DNA of 64,000 nucleotides from Dokdonia pacifica (lineage in GTDB: Bacteria > Bacteroidota > Bacteroidia > Flavobacteriales > Flavobacteriaceae): assembly GCF_900188275.1 (NCBI RefSeq), contig NZ_FZNY01000002.1, positions 372,001-436,000 on the forward strand, given 5' to 3'. Positions within the stretch are counted from its first letter, which is position 1, and each line of letters begins with the position of its first letter. Below the pieces are notes generated by a model that was given only the letters and a program-made list of their open reading frames with translations, did not search any database and was not told where the DNA came from. Shown here piece by piece: positions 40,057 through 48,245 of this stretch. Made by a program: the position numbers and the translations under genes.

Positions 40057-40197
40057 ATATCAAGAACTATTAAAAACGACTCATTAATTACTACTCGCCT
40101 CTTTAAAAACAATAATAATGCCATTAAGAAGTAAGTTGGGTGTCATACAAACTGAGTGTTAAAACACAGCTTGTATTACGAATTTACTAAGATTGTA

Positions 40198-40217
40198 TAC
40201 GCTTTCGCGAAAGCGTA
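40198..40217. repeat. Palindrome TACGCTTTCGCGAAAGCGTA
   Basis: A perfect 20-bp palindrome, flanked by TA on each side to make 24 bp, lies about 142 bases upstream of the GH3-fusion start. Confidence 0.85.
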
Positions 40218-40345
40218 TAAAAAGTTAACAAAATATTATTAACCATAGATTATAGCGTCAAATGTGTTAAAAAAGTATTTCTGCAGGTAATAATTATATT
40301 GATTTAAATCATTGATGACAAAAGAGATCAAAAAATGTACCCCAT

Positions 40346-40384
40346 AAAAAAGAACGACTTCTTGTGAGAGGTCGTTCTTTTTTA
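40346..40384. terminator. Strong hairpin terminator after the DJ-1/SnoaL gene
   Basis: AAAAAAGAACGAC and GTCGTTCTTTTTT pair around a 12-base loop. It lies 22 bases past the stop of the minus-strand DJ-1/SnoaL gene. Confidence 0.85.
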
Positions 40385-40405
40385 TAATAGGCATTTCGGT
40401 TTGCA

Positions 40406-41539
40406 TTACAATTGACTAGGATGATAGCCTATTTGCTGAAACCAATCCCAATTATCCCAATAGCATGTAATCTCTTCTATCAATCCTTGATCATTGATGT
40501 TTACTATAAATAAATGCTCCACATTATAGTACTTGCCTTTACTCGGAATCCCTAAGATTTCTTTGTCTTGCGTACCGCTTATGAAAACCTGAACTATAGC
40601 ATTTCCTTGATTATCTATAGAAATATTTTTAATATCATTTGACAGATCTGGAAAAGAATTGATCAATGCAGAAGCGACTCCTTGCCATGTGTTTCCTTCA
40701 GTTCCTTTTATTTTTCCTTTTCCATTTTCTCCTAATGGTATATATCTAAACGTTCCTTTTTCACTTGCTAAAGCAACAGCTGCATCAATATCTTGATTTT
40801 TATATGCGTTAAAAAATGCTGTTGCAATCGTTTCTCTTTCTTCAATATCTATACTAGATGCTAATACAATTGTTTTTTGAGCAGCTGAAACAGAAGATTG
40901 TGGGTTTTGTCCGGTAACTAAATTTCCATCTACAACGACAAAGTTAGACCAATCTTCTTCTTTAATATAAATAGCTCCTTCTTCGATTAAAGCATCCTCC
41001 AATAAGAATGGAACTACATCACTCAAACCAACAGCATCTTCTTCTGTATTAGTAAAAGAAGTAAGTCGTTTTCCTTTTGAAAAAGGATTTCCATTTGTAG
41101 TTTTCACTCCTTTTAAAGCTACAACTCCATGACACACCAAACCAATAGGCTTCTCTTTTTTATTAAAATCAAGTATCAATCTAGCGATAGTATCATTATC
41201 ACCTAAATCCCACATTGGACCATGACCTCCTGGAAAAAATAAAATATCATATTCTGATGGATTTATCTCAGTGATACTTTTAGTATTTCTAATAGAAGCT
41301 AGTGCGTTTTGATCTTTTGTGAATCTTCTAGTAAATGCTGTTTGCCATTCTTCTAATTCACTTTTAGGGTCTAATGGAACATCTCCTCCTTTTACAGAAA
41401 CAATAGTCACTGAAGCTCCTTGATCTACATATTGATAATAAGGTCCCGCTAATTCTTCTAGCCAAACTCCAGTCTTTTCTCCTGTGTTACCTAATTGATT
41501 ATGAGACGTTGTTACGATAAGTACATTTAAATTTTTCAT
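40406..41539 (-). CDS. DJ-1/PfpI amidotransferase-like domain fused to a SnoaL-like domain
   Basis: The 377-residue protein has two parts. Residues 1-230 are a DJ-1/PfpI domain: VLIVTTSHNQLGNTGEKTGVWLEEL start, Glu in the E-x-x-x-P-like helix, ILFFPGGHGPMWDL, and the nucleophile elbow IGLVCHGVVALKG with the catalytic Cys. This resembles YajL/Hsp31-like glyoxalase or chaperone members. Residues 235-377 are a SnoaL/NTF2-like domain (AFFNAYKNQDIDAAVALASEKG; QGVASALINSFPDLSNDI; VNINDQGLIEEITCYWDNWDWFQQIGY). The fusion is in a single frame with a short linker. It precedes the Crp-family gene by about 100 bases on the same strand. A role in reactive-aldehyde stress would fit, but is inference. Confidence 0.8.
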   Translation of the reverse strand: MKNLNVLIVTTSHNQLGNTGEKTGVWLEELAGPYYQYVDQGASVTIVSVKGGDVPLDPKSELEEWQTAFTRRFTKDQNALASIRNTKSITEINPSEYDILFFPGGHGPMWDLGDNDTIARLILDFNKKEKPIGLVCHGVVALKGVKTTNGNPFSKGKRLTSFTNTEEDAVGLSDVVPFLLEDALIEEGAIYIKEEDWSNFVVVDGNLVTGQNPQSSVSAAQKTIVLASSIDIEERETIATAFFNAYKNQDIDAAVALASEKGTFRYIPLGENGKGKIKGTEGNTWQGVASALINSFPDLSNDIKNISIDNQGNAIVQVFISGTQDKEILGIPSKGKYYNVEHLFIVNINDQGLIEEITCYWDNWDWFQQIGYHPSQL

Positions 41540-41640
41540 CTTTTTGAATGTTTTATGATTAATTACATGGCAAAGATGCGATAGGACTGTACGTAAGATC
41601 GTTGACGTATGTTATGAAAAAATATTGATGTATGTTAAGA

Positions 41641-42219
41641 TCATCCCTTAACGATGGTCTTTCTTATCCTAGATAGGCTTTCTGGCTTAACACCTAAATA
41701 GTTTGCTATCATATAATTAGGTATTCTTTGTTCTAGATTTGGATATGCGGTGAGAAAATCTAAATAGCGTTCACTAGTAGATTTATCTAAGGAAGATAAT
41801 ATTCTATTTTGAAGGGCTACAAAAGCAGAAGTGAGTTTTATCCTAAAAAAACGATCAAATTTCGGAATGTCAAGAAATAGATTTTCTAAGTCTTGTTTTT
41901 CTATTCCATATACTATAGACTCTTCAATACAATCTATATTTAATGTTGCTTTTCCTTCTTCAAAAAAAGCTTTAAAATCACTTATCCACCAATTTTCTTT
42001 TGCAAATTGAATAATATGCTCATCTCCATTATCATCAATTTCATAAGCTTTTAAACATCCTTTTGCTACAAAGTATTCATACGAAACAGTATCACCTTCT
42101 TGAATAAGGAATTGTCTTTTTCTTAATTTTTTACGAACAAGGACAGAGGTGAAACGTTCTATTTCTGTAGGATCTAATTGGATAACCTCTTCAATATGTT
42201 TTAAAATTTCCTCAAACAT
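41641..42219 (-). CDS. Crp/Fnr-family transcriptional regulator
   Basis: The 192-residue protein has an N-terminal cyclic-nucleotide-binding-like beta barrel (RQFLIQEGDTVSYEYFVAKGCLKAYEI, IIQFAKENWWISD) and a C-terminal helical DNA-binding part (RYLDFLTAYPNLEQRIPNYMIANYLGVKPESLSRIRKTI). The effector pocket lacks the classical RS of cAMP-binding Crp, as in many flavobacterial members, so the ligand is unknown. It starts upstream of, and is transcribed toward, the DJ-1/SnoaL gene, which is the best candidate target. Confidence 0.85.
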   Translation of the reverse strand: MFEEILKHIEEVIQLDPTEIERFTSVLVRKKLRKRQFLIQEGDTVSYEYFVAKGCLKAYEIDDNGDEHIIQFAKENWWISDFKAFFEEGKATLNIDCIEESIVYGIEKQDLENLFLDIPKFDRFFRIKLTSAFVALQNRILSSLDKSTSERYLDFLTAYPNLEQRIPNYMIANYLGVKPESLSRIRKTIVKG

Positions 42220-42246
42220 TCTTGATCTATAGTATCCAAAATAATT

Positions 42247-42735
42247 TTACTTTCTTAAAAAACGACTGTGCCAACTTTCAATGGCTGGTACTTCCCAATG
42301 ATGAAGATATTCTTCTAGATTAGTCACTAGGTTATTAAAAACTACTGTTTTTTTACCTATTGCTCCATCCTTAGCCATTTTCTTGAAATCAACAAGAGGT
42401 TTGTAATGAATACGATCATTTTGATAATACGTGACATTCATTTTATCTAGTAAATCAACACCAAGATCTTCCTGTATTGCTTGAATAAAACGAACTTGAC
42501 TATCTATGGAACATCCACTAGCAGATGCTTGTGATTGATCTAATGCAATAATGATAAATCTATTATATTTTATCTCAAACCCTGCTTGAAGACTAGCGCC
42601 ATGGGCTGTCCAAGAGGTGAGAAATGTAGTAAGATCTTTACGTAACTGTGTTACTTGATCTTCTGTAAATTTCGTGTCACTTTGATATATCCATACTCTA
42701 GATTGAGTAGGAAGTGTATTAAAATCTGCTAGCAT
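42247..42735 (-). CDS. Conserved Bacteroidetes protein of unknown function (162 aa)
   Basis: It begins LADFNTLPTQSRVWIYQSDTKF and has the block GFEIKYNRFIIIALDQSQASASGCSIDSQVRFIQ. Many flavobacterial genomes call this ABC transporter ATPase, but I see no Walker A or B motif or signature loop, so that name looks wrong. It is a small cytoplasmic protein with a central beta-rich part. It follows the 44-residue membrane peptide on the same strand. Role unknown. Confidence 0.6.
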   Translation of the reverse strand: MLADFNTLPTQSRVWIYQSDTKFTEDQVTQLRKDLTTFLTSWTAHGASLQAGFEIKYNRFIIIALDQSQASASGCSIDSQVRFIQAIQEDLGVDLLDKMNVTYYQNDRIHYKPLVDFKKMAKDGAIGKKTVVFNNLVTNLEEYLHHWEVPAIESWHSRFLRK

Positions 42736-42754
42736 ATACTAGAGTGTTTCTATT

Positions 42755-42889
42755 TTAAAACAGACTAAATGAATCGTACTTAAAATAACGATATAGAAGT
42801 CTGATTATGACAATTACGATAACAAGCCCACCAGGGATAGAAATAAAATCGATGATAGAAAATCTTTTTTTTCTATTGGAAGGTTTCAT
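42755..42889 (-). CDS. Small single-pass membrane protein (44 aa)
   Basis: The ATG at 42889 opens MKPSNRKKRFSIIDFISIPG followed by a hydrophobic helix (GLVIVIVIIRLLYRYF) and KYDSFSLF, then TAA at 42755. A basic N-terminus, one TM segment and a Tyr/Lys tail are typical of small bacterial membrane peptides. It fills the gap between the CCG-domain gene (15 bases upstream) and the 162-residue gene, all on the same strand, so co-expression is likely. It is too short for usual gene callers. I recognise no family. Confidence 0.55.
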   Translation of the reverse strand: MKPSNRKKRFSIIDFISIPGGLVIVIVIIRLLYRYFKYDSFSLF

Positions 42890-42904
42890 ATAAATTTATT
42901 AAAG

Positions 42905-43696
42905 TTATAATTCGTCTGCAGAAGCAATCATTTCTGCAACATCTAATACTTCAATACTATCTTCTTTTTCCTTATTCTTCACACCATCTGTCATCATTGT
43001 ATTACAAAAAGGACAACCTGCTGCGATAATATCTGGTTTTACTTCTAAAGCCTGCTCTGTACGCTCTACATTTACATCTTTATTACCAGGTTCTGGTTCT
43101 TTAAACATTTGTGCTCCTCCAGCTCCACAACAAAGGCCATTCGTTTTACATTTACGCATTTCTACAAGTTCCACTTCTAGTTTACGTAATAAATCACGCG
43201 GTGCTTCATAGACATTATTTGCTCTACCTAAATAACATGGATCGTGAAAAGTGATTCGTTTTCCTTTAAACTTACCTCCTTCTACTTTGAGACGACCATC
43301 TTCTAGTAATGATTTTAAAAACTGTGTATGATGTACTACTTCATAATTTCCCCCTAATGAAGGATATTCATTCTTGATGGTATTAAAACAATGTGGGCAT
43401 GCTGTTACAATTTTCTTAACTTCATATCCATTAAGAACCTCGATATTCATAACAGCTTGCATTTGGAAAAGAAACTCATTTCCAGCTCGTTTAGCTGGGT
43501 CTCCCGTACAACTTTCTTCTGCTCCTAATACTGCAAAATCAACATTGGCTTTATTTAAAATACGAGCAAATGCTTTTGTTATTTTTTTTGCTCTATCATC
43601 AAAACTACCTGAACATCCAACCCAAAATAAAACTTCTGGTTGTTTGCCTTGAGCCATATATTCGGCCATGGTAGGTACTCTTAGTGGTTCACTCAT
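42905..43696 (-). CDS. CCG-domain Fe-S protein (HdrB/GlpC-like)
   Basis: I choose ATG 43696 (MSEPLRVPTMAEYMAQ). The longer frame beginning at 43768 reads MRPACRQAV through a CCTGCCTGCCGGCAAGC repeat and is a common artefact in flavobacteria. The 263-residue protein has two CCG blocks (ACPHCFNTIKNEYP with HDPCYLGRANNVYEAPRDLL and GLCCGAGGAQMF; then CPFCNTMM), which bind a 4Fe-4S cluster. It is a partner of the membrane Fe-S protein encoded downstream (44572-45906). Together they resemble an HdrBC-like electron-transfer pair, with an unknown substrate. Confidence 0.8.
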   Translation of the reverse strand: MSEPLRVPTMAEYMAQGKQPEVLFWVGCSGSFDDRAKKITKAFARILNKANVDFAVLGAEESCTGDPAKRAGNEFLFQMQAVMNIEVLNGYEVKKIVTACPHCFNTIKNEYPSLGGNYEVVHHTQFLKSLLEDGRLKVEGGKFKGKRITFHDPCYLGRANNVYEAPRDLLRKLEVELVEMRKCKTNGLCCGAGGAQMFKEPEPGNKDVNVERTEQALEVKPDIIAAGCPFCNTMMTDGVKNKEKEDSIEVLDVAEMIASADEL

Positions 43697-43746
43697 AGTG
43701 TGTGTTTCTGCTTTAACGCTTCGCTCTCCTTGTGGTTGTAAAACTG

Positions 43747-43790
43747 CTTGCCGGCAGGCAGGTCTCACAAGTTTGATTTCGCGAAAGCGA
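43747..43790. repeat. CTTGCCGGCAGGCAGG repeat next to a degenerate TTTCGCGAAAGCG copy
   Basis: GCTTGCCGGCAGGCAGGTCT (43747-43766) is a GC-rich inverted repeat in AT-rich DNA, followed by GATTTCGCGAAAGCGA (43775-43790), a one-base variant of the main palindrome. Both lie upstream of the CCG-protein start. Confidence 0.65.
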
Positions 43791-43802
43791 AATTATTATC
43801 AT

Positions 43803-44237
43803 TTAATCTTCAAAAACTTGAATGGTAACTTCTTTGTCTACTAATTCTGTAAATTTCCCTTTGTATCTAGTCGCTTTTACTAAATGGTTATCTATCCAAT
43901 GGTAATTTCCTCCTCTAGGTTTTCCCATTAATAGACTGTGATATTTAAATCCGTGTTGTTTTAACCACGTTTCTGTATATCCTCTATGTTCTTCTGTACG
44001 AGAAGTAAAAAAGCAAATAATATGTCCTTGATCGTACCAGTTATTTAATGTTTTTAAAGCATCTGGATATACTTGTGCTGTAAGCATACGTTCTGGCTCT
44101 TCATTAGGAATATCGTCACAAATAGTTCCGTCTATATCTATGAGATAATTTTTCATTCCTTCTGGCAACACTGGACTTACGTGTTCTCCATCTTCTAACT
44201 TTTCACTTAATAATTTTTCTACGTCTTCCTTTTTCAT
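43803..44237 (-). CDS. HAD-superfamily phosphatase-like protein
   Basis: The 144-residue protein carries HAD motif I in YLIDIDGTICDD, motif II in IICFFTSRTEEHRG, the Lys of motif III in LLMGKPRGGNYH and an acidic motif IV in WIDNHLVKA. Flavobacterial genomes often label it phosphoheptose isomerase, but the residues are those of an HAD hydrolase. It lacks a large cap domain, so it may act on a protein or a large phosphorylated substrate. It lies in the Fe-S gene run on the same strand. Function is not assigned beyond the fold. Confidence 0.75.
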   Translation of the reverse strand: MKKEDVEKLLSEKLEDGEHVSPVLPEGMKNYLIDIDGTICDDIPNEEPERMLTAQVYPDALKTLNNWYDQGHIICFFTSRTEEHRGYTETWLKQHGFKYHSLLMGKPRGGNYHWIDNHLVKATRYKGKFTELVDKEVTIQVFED

Positions 44238-44252
44238 CTCTTAGATTAATTG

Positions 44253-44582
44253 TTATTGATTGTTATTGATTGATTGAAAATCTTTTTTACTTATTCGTAT
44301 ATAATGAGCCTGTACGTGGACTCCTGTTTTTTTCAAATTAGGATTATTAAGATCCATTCTTGTTCGGAATAATGCTTCTTCAGATAGTGCTAATACTTGT
44401 TTTTGAGAACAATAATCACAGGTTATCTTTTGTACTTTTACCGAATCTATTTGTTGTTGTTTATTAAAATATACTCTTGTATAGACTTTAAATTGCAAAC
44501 TATCTTTTCTCCAACTACGTTGTGCGCTCACTATAAAAGGAAAGCATAAAAAAAATAGTATGACAATTTGTTTAGCTTTCAT
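44253..44582 (-). CDS. Exported small protein of unknown function (109 aa)
   Basis: It has a signal peptide (1-20, ending FPFIVSAQ). The mature part is basic, with a CDYC pair (about residue 57-60) and a beta-rich stretch (FKVYTRVYFNKQQQIDSVKV). Its ATG overlaps the end of the membrane Fe-S gene by 11 bases, so translation is coupled. The Cys pair could be redox active or a metal site. No family recognised. Confidence 0.55.
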   Translation of the reverse strand: MKAKQIVILFFLCFPFIVSAQRSWRKDSLQFKVYTRVYFNKQQQIDSVKVQKITCDYCSQKQVLALSEEALFRTRMDLNNPNLKKTGVHVQAHYIRISKKDFQSINNNQ

Positions 44583-45906
44583 TTATCCAATTGGCTCTAT
44601 CCATTTGATTAAATGGCCATGGAGCCCCGTTATTTTCTATATTAGTCATCGCATTATTAAGATCACTAGGTGCTGCACTTTCTTCCATTACCATATAGCG
44701 ACGCATATCTAAAATAATGCTTAATGGATCAATTCCAATAGGGCACGCTTCTACGCAAGCATTACAGGTTGTACACGCCCATAATTCTTCTTTACTTATA
44801 TGATCATCTAAAAGTTGTTTTCCATCTGGTTGAAAGGTTCCATTCTGATCTATATTTTTACTTACTGTCTCCAAACGATCACGTGTATCCATCATAATCT
44901 TACGTGGAGATAATTTTTTTCCTGTTTGATTTGCTGGACATTCACTTGTACAGCGACCACATTCTGTACAACTATAAGAGTTCATAAGTTGTACCCAGTT
45001 TAGATCTAGTACATCACTAGCTCCAAATTTTTCAGGATCACCCTCTTCTTCTGCAGGTGCTGCAAATGGATCTGCATTAGGATCCATCATTAGCATTACT
45101 TCCTTGGTTACTGAATCAAGATTATTAAACTCTCCTTTAGGTTTAAGTTTTGCATACCATGTATTAGGAAAAGCTAATAAAATATGTAAATGTTTAGAAT
45201 AGTATAGATAATTTAAGAATACTAAAATTCCTACAATATGTACCCACCATGCACTACGTTCAATAATAATAAGTGATGATGCTGACATCCCTTCAAATAA
45301 AGGAGCTATATATTGACTAATAGGAAAAGCACCTACTAAACCTCCTTGAGATGCATAATGGTCTGCTCCTATCGTTTGTAATTGTAAATCGGCAGCATTC
45401 ATGACTAAGAAAAGTGTCATTAATACCATTTCAAAATAAAGGATTAGGTTTCCATCCATTTTAGGCCATCCTTTCATTTCTGGATTTAAGAAACGTTTTA
45501 GGCGTATTACATTACGACGAATCCAGAATATAATGACAGATACAAATACTAGAAATGCTAATATTTCAAAACTACCAATTAAGAAATCATAAAATCCTCC
45601 TAAGAAACCAAAGATCCTATGTGTTCCGAAAAGACCATCTATAATAATCTCTAATACTTCTATATTAATAATAATAAACCCAACATATACAACAACATGC
45701 AGTATTCCAGAAACTGGACGTTTTACCATTTTGTATTGCCCTAAAGCAATTTTCGCCATATTACGCCAACGTAATGGTTTATTATCTGTTCTATCAATGT
45801 CTTTTCCAAGTTTGATATTACGAAATAACTTCTTGATGTTTTTTGTAAAAAAACCAATCCCTAGAACAAGGATTATTAAAAATAGAATGTTAGGTATGTA
45901 TTGCAT
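44572..45906 (-). CDS. Membrane Fe-S electron-transfer protein (HdrC/NarI-like)
   Basis: The 444-residue protein has five or so TM helices in residues 1-250, with heme-ligand type histidines in ILHVVVYVGFI and WWVHIVGILVFL. It then has two 4Fe-4S motifs: CTECGRCTSECPANQTGK and CTTCNACVEACPIGIDPL. This resembles HdrC-like subunits that move electrons between the membrane quinone pool and a cytoplasmic CCG subunit, which is encoded on the same strand at 42905-43696. The substrate is unknown; in flavobacteria this pair is conserved. It overlaps the 109-residue gene. Confidence 0.8.
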   Translation of the reverse strand: MQYIPNILFLIILVLGIGFFTKNIKKLFRNIKLGKDIDRTDNKPLRWRNMAKIALGQYKMVKRPVSGILHVVVYVGFIIINIEVLEIIIDGLFGTHRIFGFLGGFYDFLIGSFEILAFLVFVSVIIFWIRRNVIRLKRFLNPEMKGWPKMDGNLILYFEMVLMTLFLVMNAADLQLQTIGADHYASQGGLVGAFPISQYIAPLFEGMSASSLIIIERSAWWVHIVGILVFLNYLYYSKHLHILLAFPNTWYAKLKPKGEFNNLDSVTKEVMLMMDPNADPFAAPAEEEGDPEKFGASDVLDLNWVQLMNSYSCTECGRCTSECPANQTGKKLSPRKIMMDTRDRLETVSKNIDQNGTFQPDGKQLLDDHISKEELWACTTCNACVEACPIGIDPLSIILDMRRYMVMEESAAPSDLNNAMTNIENNGAPWPFNQMDRANWINES

Positions 45907-45927
45907 AATCGTTAGTTAGTATTCCAC

Positions 45928-46878
45928 CTAACGTAACGAATCTTTAGGCGGATTATACTCCTTTGGTTTTTTGCCAAACAGAGAGAAATGTACATATCGT
46001 TTAGGATTTAATCGCATATCCTCTAACAATAATTCCATCTGCTTAGTGGTACGCTCCAAATTTACATAAACTTGATCATCCTGCAAAAGCTTTCCAGCCG
46101 TTCCTTGTCCAGATTTAAGATTATTTGCGATTCCTTCAAAATCTGCCGCCAAGTTTTCAAAATTTGATACTAAAGCACCTATATCTACTTGAGAAAGTGA
46201 ATCAGATAGCTTTACAAAATTGGTTGAAATCTCTTCAAAATTAGAAATTGTACCATTTAGCTTCTCTTTATTCTCTGCTAAAAGCCCATTTACAGATTGT
46301 GATGTCGTTTTTAATTCTCTAGAAATAGCAGAAAAATTTGCAATGGCATCTTTTAAATCCTTCTGTGTATTTTTGTCTAACACTGTATTTACAGATTTCA
46401 CAAGAGAGTCTGTATCATTAATTGCAGATTCAATAACAGCTTGTAATGGCTCTAAACGCTCAGTAACAAGCTCCATAATACCATTGTCAATTTCTGAAGG
46501 AAGTATATCGCCATCTTTAGCTAATGGTCCATCATAACTAGGAACAATAGCAAGGTTTTTACCACTTATAAAACCAATACCATATACTTTTGCGATACTT
46601 TTATTAGAAAACTCAAAATCACTTACTACATCAAAGTGGACTTTTAGCTTCCCAGTTTTATCAGCAAACTTAATAGAAATCACTTTCCCAACGGTTAATC
46701 CATTTATAGTGACATTAGCTCCAGGTGTAAGACCTTCTACATTGTCATATAAGGCATAAAAATTTCTGTTTTTATCTAATAAATTCTGGCCTTTAAGATA
46801 GTTATAGCCTCCAATAACAATCACCAATGCAATGATTGCTAGTATTCCCGTTCTGACTTCTTTAGAAATTTTAAGCAT
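45928..46878 (-). CDS. MCE/MlaD-family lipid-transport protein
   Basis: The 316-residue protein has an N-terminal TM anchor (VRTGILAIIALVIVIGGYNYLKG) and an MCE domain at about 38-115 (FYALYDNVEGLTPGANVTINGLTVGKVISI ... VYGIGFISGKNLAIV, described as family blocks). A long helical region follows (about 140-270; NTVLDKNTQKDLKDAIANF and GQGTAGKLLQDDQVYVNLERT). MCE proteins form periplasmic rings that move phospholipids between membranes. It sits between the Fe-S gene and the cell-wall amidase gene on the same strand, 62 bases after the latter. Confidence 0.9.
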   Translation of the reverse strand: MLKISKEVRTGILAIIALVIVIGGYNYLKGQNLLDKNRNFYALYDNVEGLTPGANVTINGLTVGKVISIKFADKTGKLKVHFDVVSDFEFSNKSIAKVYGIGFISGKNLAIVPSYDGPLAKDGDILPSEIDNGIMELVTERLEPLQAVIESAINDTDSLVKSVNTVLDKNTQKDLKDAIANFSAISRELKTTSQSVNGLLAENKEKLNGTISNFEEISTNFVKLSDSLSQVDIGALVSNFENLAADFEGIANNLKSGQGTAGKLLQDDQVYVNLERTTKQMELLLEDMRLNPKRYVHFSLFGKKPKEYNPPKDSLR

Positions 46879-46940
46879 ATAGTGTTTTATACAAGAAACA
46901 AATGTAGGAATTTAATAAGTACTCTAGCTTTAAGAAACTA

Positions 46941-48059
46941 TTAATTTAACACTTGCTTTAATGGAACTTGAATATTATTCTTCTCAAATGAAACTATAAA
47001 TGCTGTAGAATACCCTTTTGCTTTAGCCTCTTCTAATTTTCTTTTTATTTCTGTATAATTTGAAGTAGCGCCATAAAAGTATTTATAAATCCCTCCCTTT
47101 TTCAACCTTGAAATATCTCGCAATCCTTTAAAATTATAAGGTTTTGTTTCTAATTTTCGTCCGCTAGCCGCTAGTTGTACTTTAAACGTAACTCCCTCAA
47201 CAATTTTGTCGGGTTCTTCATTTTTAACTTCAGTAACAATAGTCTCTCCATTTGCTATGGCCTCGTTATCTATGTAACTAAACACTTTCAATTTATAGGC
47301 GTTTACCGCAGATGCAATTGATTTTGCAAGGGATTGTTGTCCTTTGGAAGAGTTAAGGTATTTCCTTTCCTTCGTATTTGTTATAAAGCCTGTTTCAACA
47401 AGTATACTTGGCATCACCGTCTGATGTAATACAATAAACCCTGCTTGCTTTACACTTCTATCTTTGCGTTTTAGCTTTTCTCTAAAATTATCTTGTACAA
47501 GTGAGGCTAAAAATACGCTCTGATCTAAAAATTCTTCTTGCATTAATTCTAGGCCTATAGCTGACTCGGGAGAATTCAAATCGTATTGAGCATATGTTTC
47601 TTCATAGTTCTCTTCTAAAAAAACCACAGCGTTTTCTGCCTTAGCCACATTAAGATTGGTTGCATTACGATGTAATCCTAAGACATATGTTTCGGCTCCA
47701 TATGCTTGTGAGGTATGTGCATTACAGTGTACTGATATGAATAAATCTGCTTCGGCTTTATTTGCAATTTTACCTCTTTCGTGTAAATCTATAAAGATAT
47801 CTGTCTTTCGTGTATATATCACTTCTATATCTTTATTCTTCTCAAGCTCTTTTCCTAATGCTAATACAATTTTAAGAGCAATATCTTTTTCTGGAGATCC
47901 AACTTTAGCAGGTTTTCCATGATCTTTACCTCCATGACCAGCATCAAGTACTACTTTGAACTTTTTTTTAGAGGGTGTTTGTGTTAAAGAAGTCGCATTT
48001 ACATTAACAAAACTCAAGAGTAGCGTTAAATAAATACTAAATGAAATCAAATTACGCAT
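46941..48059 (-). CDS. N-acetylmuramoyl-L-alanine amidase with C-terminal SPOR-like domain
   Basis: I choose ATG 48059 (MRNLISFS); the longer frame would start with TTG and lose the AAAAAGG that serves as ribosome binding site. The 372-residue protein has a signal peptide (1-23, ending FVNVNA) and an Amidase_3 domain: VVLDAGHGGKDHGKPA (first zinc His), a Glu in the central helix, and DLFISVHCNAHTS (second His), then SILVETGFITNTKE. About 285-372 is SPOR-like (FKVQLAASGRKLETKPYNF; YKYFYGATSNYTEIKRKL), which binds glycan strands at division sites. It cleaves the peptide from peptidoglycan sugar chains in the periplasm. Confidence 0.9.
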   Translation of the reverse strand: MRNLISFSIYLTLLLSFVNVNATSLTQTPSKKKFKVVLDAGHGGKDHGKPAKVGSPEKDIALKIVLALGKELEKNKDIEVIYTRKTDIFIDLHERGKIANKAEADLFISVHCNAHTSQAYGAETYVLGLHRNATNLNVAKAENAVVFLEENYEETYAQYDLNSPESAIGLELMQEEFLDQSVFLASLVQDNFREKLKRKDRSVKQAGFIVLHQTVMPSILVETGFITNTKERKYLNSSKGQQSLAKSIASAVNAYKLKVFSYIDNEAIANGETIVTEVKNEEPDKIVEGVTFKVQLAASGRKLETKPYNFKGLRDISRLKKGGIYKYFYGATSNYTEIKRKLEEAKAKGYSTAFIVSFEKNNIQVPLKQVLN

Positions 48060-48245
48060 CCTTTTTATCAAAATCTAATCTTTTAAGCGTTAGTTAGCCG
48101 TATTATTACATAGAATATACTTTATCTAACGTAAATTGTTTACTGGTTATTTTCAAAATTACAAGATTTGGGTTTCAACCCGAAAAATATATGTAATTTT
48201 GGCACTTTAAATGATGCTTGTTACACAAAAATAGGATTAATCGCA
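48060..48245 (+). promoter_or_regulatory. Divergent promoter region of lptD and the amidase gene
   Basis: TAATTTTG (48194-48201) fits the Bacteroidetes -7 consensus TAnnTTTG, and a TTTG at 48167-48170 lies 23 bases before it (a little wider than usual). A start of transcription near 48208 would place the lptD start after it, supporting TTG 48246 and excluding an earlier in-frame TTG at 48168. Confidence 0.4.

Larger units (their letters stand above)
40057..40405. other. Intergenic region with palindrome and terminator
   Basis: These 349 bases have no gene. They hold a full palindromic repeat (40198-40217), a bidirectional terminator (40346-40384) and the upstream region of the GH3-fusion gene. 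Confidence 0.5.

Noticed and set aside
43697-43768. N-terminal extension of the CCG protein (MRPACRQAV...)
   Set aside because: It is the translation of the CTTGCCGGCAGGCAGG repeat; the conserved protein starts at 43696.
48168-48245. Earlier TTG start for lptD
   Set aside because: It would place 26 polar residues before the signal peptide and lies upstream of the likely -7 element.
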